This document shows positions 56,867 through 64,000 of a stretch of 64,000 nt of DNA, piece by piece. Below the pieces are notes generated by a model. That model was not told the DNA's origin, made no database searches, and saw only the letters and a list, made by a program, of their open reading frames with translations. The position numbers and the translations under genes are program-made. Where the stretch lies: positions 124,001 through 188,000 of the forward strand of contig JAJNNX010000042.1 in the NCBI GenBank assembly GCA_023159155.1, read 5' to 3'. The stretch comes from Ustulina deusta (Eukaryota > Ascomycota > Sordariomycetes > Xylariales > Xylariaceae). Position 1 is the stretch's first letter; every line of letters starts with the position of its first letter.

Positions 56867-58128
56867 TAGCAGGTGGGTGTGGAGCCATCCGGTTGCCACA
56901 CACCGTTTTCGACTTCACCACTGCACGTGCATCGGCAATCCTACGTGACAGCTCAGACTCCTTTTCCGTGGCCGATCGCGGCTAATGAAGTACTGGTCAA
57001 TGGCGCAGTCCTGGAAAGTTCCGTGTAACCCATTCTGGGGGCGGGTTGAAAAGAAAAAGTACCTATCCCGTGGTATTGTCTTTCACACTTATCAGTAACA
57101 GTGTACATGTCCTATGGCTTCTTTGCTGACGGGACAAAGATAGAAAAGTCCTAGGTAACCTAGGGGGAAATCTAAGGTAGGTAAGGTACCTTTGCTGTAG
57201 GATTATCTAGGTGTTGTCTTACATATTCGCTTTAGCTCGTCGATCCATCATGCCGGCCAAGATAGCATAAGCTTTTCCCCTTCCCCAGTTCCGTCTACAG
57301 ACGTCTCTTATCGATGGATGTATACTATCTGTCGCTATTATTACTTAGTCAGCCCATCTTATTCTACCTACTCCAACATTTCCCATCTGCCTTACCGAAC
57401 AAACAATCAGGCCGATAAAACGTCCATTATACTTAAGCATATGGTCTACAGTTTAGCTGTCCGAATCCATACCGTACTCGATCAATAGCGAATCAGAGCA
57501 GCGGTCAAGATGGTCTTGTTGTGGCTCCGTCTAATCCCTGCTGGTGATAGACACACTGCATTATTCAGCCGGTCGACTTTTTACGCCAGCTCTACACTAC
57601 TAATCCTTCGAATTCTCTACCGCCCTTCTATAGCACCAGCACCTATCTAGCGCGCAATTAAACCCTTTCCAGGTGCAACTCGATCTCCCTAGTTGCTTGT
57701 TAGTCGAGTTTTTGAAAAAAAATTTCGTCCCAGAACAGCGTGAAGGCTGTTCGAATAGGGCAAAGACTCCACTGAATGGTCTTAAGTTCTCGTTTACACA
57801 ACAGCTTCTGGCACCGGCATGTCATTTGGCGAATGGCGGCTGAGGGCGATGCGGGATATCACACCACTCAGGTATACTAGGACCAGCAATCGTTCGTTTC
57901 CGCTAGGTATTAGCGCTCGGAGGATGTAGTTGGCGGCCCAGCCACACGCTTCCTGCTTCCTGTTTCGTGCCACTAAGTCGGCCTATAGAATGACACTTGC
58001 GAGGAGTGGGGGACCGTATTGTCTCACACGACACTGCAAGACGAGGTAATAGGTAGGTATTATCGAGGAGGTACCTTTTGACGCAACCTAGGGTGGTAGT
58101 AGGCAGCTCGGACGGACTCCTAGCTCGG

Positions 58129-58137
58129 ATCAGATAA
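58129..58137 (+). promoter_or_regulatory. Iron GATA-factor site ATCAGATAA
   Basis: A second perfect ATCWGATAA match, 339 bases upstream of the ferroxidase start codon. Confidence 0.7.
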
Positions 58138-58475
58138 GTGACAATCCCAGAACAATTAAACCCTATTTACCAGGCCAACGGTGGTTGGTGCTACACACCC
58201 ACTCTGATCTAATCTGATGGATAAGACCGTCTCGCGGGCACCCAACACTCCCTCGCCCTTTGAGATACGTAAGAACATTGGTGTGCTGGGCTATCTTTGT
58301 CCTGTTTCATCTCTCCGCGTAGCACAATCGCCGGGAGTCATCAGGACCTTAATCTGTTTTTTTTTAGTGTGCGGATAGGCTTTTTATCCCTTTCCTTCTT
58401 ATTCCACTTATAAGTGTGCTTGTCTCGAGCATATTATTGACTCCGGGTTATTGATATTGAGACGCCCCCTTGCCT

Positions 58476-60914
58476 ATGGAATTCGTAATGAATTCACTTG
58501 CAAGATGGGCTGTAGCCTCAGTGTGGGCACTAACCACGCTGCAAATCACAGCCGCGGCGACAGTGACATATGATTTTGACATAGGTTGGGTGAAGGCCAA
58601 CCCAGATGGCGCGTTCGAGAGGCCAACCATTGGCATCAATGGGCAATGGCCAATTCCGCGGATCGAGGCAAACATTGGCGACAACGTCATCGTTCATGCC
58701 ACGAACCAATTGGGAAATCAATCAACCTCACTGCACTTCCATGGCCTATTCATGAACGGCACATCCCACATGGATGGTCCTGCACAAGTATCGCAATGCA
58801 GCATACCACCGGGATCGAGCTTCACATACAACTTTACTGTAAGGCTATACTGCAACCGCCTAATATCGATTGACCATCAGTGGTGAGCTGACTGACAGAT
58901 TTTAGATCAACCAACCCGGTACATACTGGTACCACTCTCACACAGGTGGCCAATATCCAGACGGGTTAAGAGGACCATTGATAGTCCACGACCCGCAATC
59001 TCCATTCCTAGGCCAATACGATGAAGAGATAATCCTCACAGTATCAGACTGGTACCATGAGCAAATGGCGGTCTTACTCCCGGCCTTCAATTCCAAAAGC
59101 AACCCAACCGGCGCAGAGCCAGTGCCCCAAGCCGCCCTCTTCAACGAAACCCAAAACCTCAAAGTCGCAGTGCAGCCTGGGAAAACCTACCTGTTTCGTA
59201 TGGTCAACATTGGCGCCTTCGCGGGACAATACATCTGGTTCGAGGGACATAACATGACTATCGTTGAAGTTGATGGGGTATACCACCAACTCGCTGTAGC
59301 TGAGATGATATATCTGTCTGCTGCGCAGCGGTGTAGCTTTCTCCTAACCACCAAGAACGAGACTACGGCTAACTATGCCTTCGTAGCGAGTATGGACACG
59401 GTAAGTTACGGTCATAGATGGTATCAAAGCCAAAGTCGTAGTCATGTTTGCTGACCCCTCTTAGACGTTGTTTGATACCCTCCCGGCAGATCTGAATTAC
59501 AACGTGACGGGATGGCTCACTTACAATGACGCTCAGCCATTTCCAGACCCCGCTCTAGTCGACGAACTAGACCCCTTTGATGACATGACCTTAATTCCAT
59601 ATGACAATCAAACTCTCTTCGGTGAGCCCGGCAAGACCATCGAGTTGGACGTTATCATGGACAACCTAGGAGATGGCGCAAATTAGTACGTACTAGCCAT
59701 ACCGACCTACCTACCTACTTATACATATACGCTCAGCCGGTAGACCTACTACTAACCCTTCCATACTTCCAGTGCCTTCTTCAACAACATATCCTACAAA
59801 GCGCCCAAAGTACCTAGCCTTTACACGGCGCTCTCAGCCGGGGATCTCGCAACAGATCCGAGCATCTACGGAACCTACACCCACGCCTTCGTCCTCGAAA
59901 GAGGAGAAATCGTGCAGATCGTCGTCAACAACCTCGACACGGGCCGGCATCCCTTCCACCTTCACGGGCATCACTTCCAGGCACTATACCGCTCCGAGGA
60001 GGAAGCCGGCACGTTCGAAGACTCCAATGTCACCGAGGCCGACTTTCCTGCGACCCCTATGCGTCGGGATACGCTTGTCCTGTATCCGGAGGGCAACATC
60101 GTTTTGCGATTTCGCGCTGACAACCCAGGTAAGGATATAGCTACCTCTAATCGCAATACTTGCCTCGTCGAGACACCCATTCCATAACCCGATACATCCT
60201 ATGCTTCTCCCCCGCACTCACTCACCTTCTCCCTTGACTCGCAACAACATAGACAAAACTAACACCCGCCACCATAAAGGCATCTGGCTCTTCCACTGCC
60301 ACATAGAATGGCACGTAACCTCGGGGCTGATGGCAACCATGGTGGAAGCGCCTCTAGCGCTCCAGCAAAGCCTCACAATCCCGCAAAACCACCTAGACGT
60401 CTGCGCATCTCAGAACATCGCCACGGTCGGCAACGCGGCAGGGAACACGGCAGATTTCACCGACTTGAAGGGCGAGAACCACCCCCCTGCCCCTCTCCCC
60501 GACGGGTAAGTCGAATCCAAACAAGCCCAGTCCAGCACAGACAACATGAACATCACCCCCCCCTTTCCCATACCTACTACTCGCTCCTCGTACTACTCCT
60601 GTTCCCTACTCAGACAACGATAAAAATTACAAACACAACCCACTAACATCACTTTCCCCCCCAGATTCACAACCCGCGGAAAAGTAGCCCTGGCCTTCAG
60701 CATCCTAAGCGGGATCCTGGGCGTGCTAGTGGTAGCCATATACGGGGTCTCCGCCGACCCAGCAGCAGCGCCGCAGCCCACGGCGCAGAGCACAGCCGGA
60801 GAAGCCGCGCCTTCCGTCGGCGACAGCTCGTCGGCGAATGCAGAAGGCGGTCCGGAGCCCAAGGGAAACGGGGTCTTCGTTGTGTCGGAAAGTGGACAGA
60901 GAGGGGTTAATTGA
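58476..60914 (+). CDS. FET3: Multicopper ferroxidase, Fet3 type
   Basis: Six exons: 58476..58838, 58906..59400, 59465..59685, 59773..60128, 60280..60505, 60665..60914; 636 residues, all junctions in frame. Fet3 oxidises Fe(II) at the cell surface and hands Fe(III) to Ftr1. It has a signal peptide ([20 protein letters not shown]), the four copper motifs ([47 protein letters not shown]) and a C-terminal membrane anchor ([20 protein letters not shown]). The ferroxidase-specific segment [10 protein letters not shown] keeps the Glu (about residue 192) equivalent to yeast Fet3 Glu185, and [10 protein letters not shown] also fits; these and the anchor separate it from laccases. Many Asn-X-Ser/Thr glycosylation sites. 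A second in-frame ATG at 58488 could also start. The stop codon lies inside a TTGA repeat. Confidence 0.95.
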
Positions 60915-60939
60915 TTGATTGATTGATTGATTGATTGAT
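60911..60939. repeat. (TTGA)n microsatellite at the FET3 stop codon
   Basis: Seven tandem TTGA units. The FET3 TGA stop is formed by the first unit; slippage would not extend the protein, since TGA recurs. Confidence 0.9.
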
Positions 60940-61602
60940 GGATGACTTATCATGCTCGGCCTAAATCATGACCAAATCAGGTAGGCAGGCAGGGTATTTG
61001 ATTATTGATTTATTTATTCGTCGCCAAGATGGATGGTCTCCTCCCTCCCCTACCTTGGGGGAAAAAAGGCGCGCGTAAGTAATACACGAAAAGGAGGTAC
61101 CACTTCGTATACACGTGGAACTAGATATTTCTATATACCAACCACTAAATGATGAACAGAATACCGAATCCTAACCCCAAAACCAATACAAAAACTATCC
61201 AGTCTATCTGCTCCAGACACCCCCCCAATAATCTGTCAAGAAAGGTAGATAGATACCTACATAATAACAGAAAAACTTAACCAACCATGGAGACTCACAT
61301 AGTAAATAGTTCCCTAACTGTAGGCATCGTAAATCTATGCTCAGGTCATCATGCTAGCTATCGGCCCAGAAATATTGCTATACCTCCGCTTCAATCCACT
61401 TCGGGGTACAAAGTGTGCGTCCGTCCTACCACCACCCGTTCACTGTTCGATTTATGAACGTTTTTTATGTGGCCAAAATGTGGCATTAGATCTATATGTC
61501 TATATTTCGAGCATGGTAATGATAAGGGTACTTTACAAGTCGAGCGGCCTCGTTTGATCTTAACCCGAAGATACTTAGTAGTGGGAGATTGAGTGGGGGG
61601 CA

Positions 61603-62347
61603 GAAGCGTTGTTACAGTTCTGGAATTGAGTTCCGGTCCCAGAAGTAGTTCTAAAGCAAAATTAAGTACAGAAATACTTACAGAATGGTTCAGTGTTCTA
61701 TCGCTAAAGTCTTAAGGCTTCGTACGCTATAGCTTGCAGACCAACCAACTTATACAGACCTACCTTTACAGGCCTAGCCATACTAACTGACCTGGCCATA
61801 CAGACTTAGCCAGCCAAATTCTAACTTGGAAAAATCCAGCCTATCCCAGTCAACCTACCACCTTTACACATGCGCCCACACCCACCCACCTTGACTAGTA
61901 CTACCTCTACCAGCCTTACCAGGTACCTAGCCAATTATATGGACCTATCCAGTCGATCGGGCTACTTAGTATACCCTACGGCGTATATACAATAAATGTT
62001 AGCTTGCTTGGCTGTTGGTTGGCTAACGGCAGCCTAGGCGGGTTACCTATGCTTACCTTACAGCTCTTTTATACTGCTAACAAGTAATGCCTAGTAGGTA
62101 CTATACAACTATAACCTGTACGAAACAATAATATATTAATGTAAGGGCTATTGGGAGGGCAATTAGGAAGTAGGCGAGGTAGCATTTAAGCTTAGAATAA
62201 TAAGTAGTTAAGTAGTATAATTTAGCTATATTTAGGGAGTGCTTAATAGCAATATAGGGCATTTATACAGCATTTATATGGAAGTTGTAGGGCATTTATA
62301 GGGCAGTTATAGGGGGTTTATAACGCTTCCGAAATCCACAACGCTTC
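61603..62347. mobile_element. Candidate degenerate MITE-like element
   Basis: A 10-base inverted pair, GAAGCGTTGT at 61603 and ACAACGCTTC ending at 62347, encloses about 745 AT-rich, non-coding bases. Further copies of the same motif cluster just inside and outside the right end. No target-site duplication or transposase is seen, so the ends are tentative. Confidence 0.35.
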
Positions 62348-62386
62348 CGCAAGTAGGAAGCGTAATGTTTTACAGAAGCGTTGTGG
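62336..62386. repeat. Nested hairpin with 12-bp stem
   Basis: CCACAACGCTTC (62336-62347) and GAAGCGTTGTGG (62375-62386) are perfect inverted repeats. A second hairpin, ACGCTTCC-gcaagta-GGAAGCGT (62341-62363), overlaps the left arm. Another TAACGCTTCC lies at 62321. Confidence 0.85.
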
Positions 62387-62661
62387 TATCTACAACGGCT
62401 CTTAACCCACTATATTTCCCGCGGCGGTAGTTTCTACTTCAAAGTCTCATCAGTGACGGAATGGTAACCGATATCACATGAGGTAGTAGGGAAACGAGAT
62501 TTTTGACGAATTAGGATGCATTTCTTGGTATACAGCTCAACAAAGGGAATTGATTTGAGCTAGAAAACACGCCACACCACATAGCTCTCCTTTTCTAGAT
62601 ATACACAGGCCGCCGCCTCCCTATTAGGCAGCTTCTATTTAACATGACCCAACCTAGCTCT

Positions 62662-64000
<1,339 letters not shown>

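Larger units (their letters stand above)
56635..58475. promoter_or_regulatory. Bidirectional promoter of the iron uptake pair
   Basis: Shared upstream region of FTR1 and the ferroxidase gene. Contains two perfect ATCWGATAA sites (listed separately), a near match ATCTGATGG at 58212-58220 and several plain GATA(A/G) cores. TACCTA motifs occur near 57170-57200. No ORF of note. Co-regulation by an iron-sensing GATA repressor is inferred. Confidence 0.7.
60915..62661. other. Intergenic with candidate inverted-repeat element
   Basis: Between the convergent FET3 and ATP2 genes. The left part is 3' UTR-like and AT-rich; the right part holds the candidate element at 61603-62386. The stretch 61740-62000 is made of many short CCTA/CCAG-type near repeats. 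No ORF of note. Confidence 0.6.

Noticed and set aside
58476..60914. Laccase as the identity of the multicopper oxidase
   Set aside because: C-terminal membrane anchor, NPTGAEP Glu and the divergent FTR1 partner indicate a Fet3-type ferroxidase.

Overview
The window comes from a filamentous ascomycete, most likely a Sordariomycete. Genes are split by short introns (about 50-170 bases) with GT(A/G)NGT donors, CT(A/G)AC branch points and YAG acceptors. The protein set is fungal: Fet3/Ftr1 iron uptake, a hydrolase-NACHT NLR, Sba1, Vps24 and a Trm12-type enzyme. TAGGTA/TACCTA motifs are scattered between genes, as is common in such genomes. I rebuilt the spliced models by hand; every junction given keeps the reading frame and restores conserved protein sequence.

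Left part (1-19.4 kb), compact: the 3' end of a divergent PP1-type phosphatase; TYW2 (wybutosine synthesis); a secreted nucleobindin-like EF-hand protein; ORC6; a 7-exon NLR-like gene with an N-terminal alpha/beta hydrolase and a NACHT domain; a hydrophilic orphan; the RNA polymerase III subunit RPC17/RPC9; an atypical Rho-like GTPase; the tRNA pseudouridine synthase PUS3/DEG1; and GPI15/PIG-H of GPI-anchor synthesis.

Middle part (19.4-48.8 kb), sparse: a 6-exon WD40/proline-rich protein of 1,693 residues, then a 155-residue charged protein sitting between gene-free stretches of 6.6 kb and 11.4 kb, then the Hsp90 co-chaperone Sba1/p23. The gene-free stretch is enriched in the palindrome ACTAGT and holds no convincing ORF.

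Right part (48.8-64 kb): the ESCRT-III subunit VPS24/CHMP3, a BTB-like protein, two lineage-restricted small proteins and an orphan exon-like fragment. Then comes the clearest functional unit of the window, a divergently transcribed high-affinity iron uptake pair (FTR1 permease and FET3-type ferroxidase) whose 1.84 kb shared promoter carries one perfect ATCWGATAA iron-GATA site near each gene. A candidate degenerate inverted-repeat element follows, then the 3' two-thirds of ATP2 (mitochondrial ATP synthase beta), which runs off the right edge.
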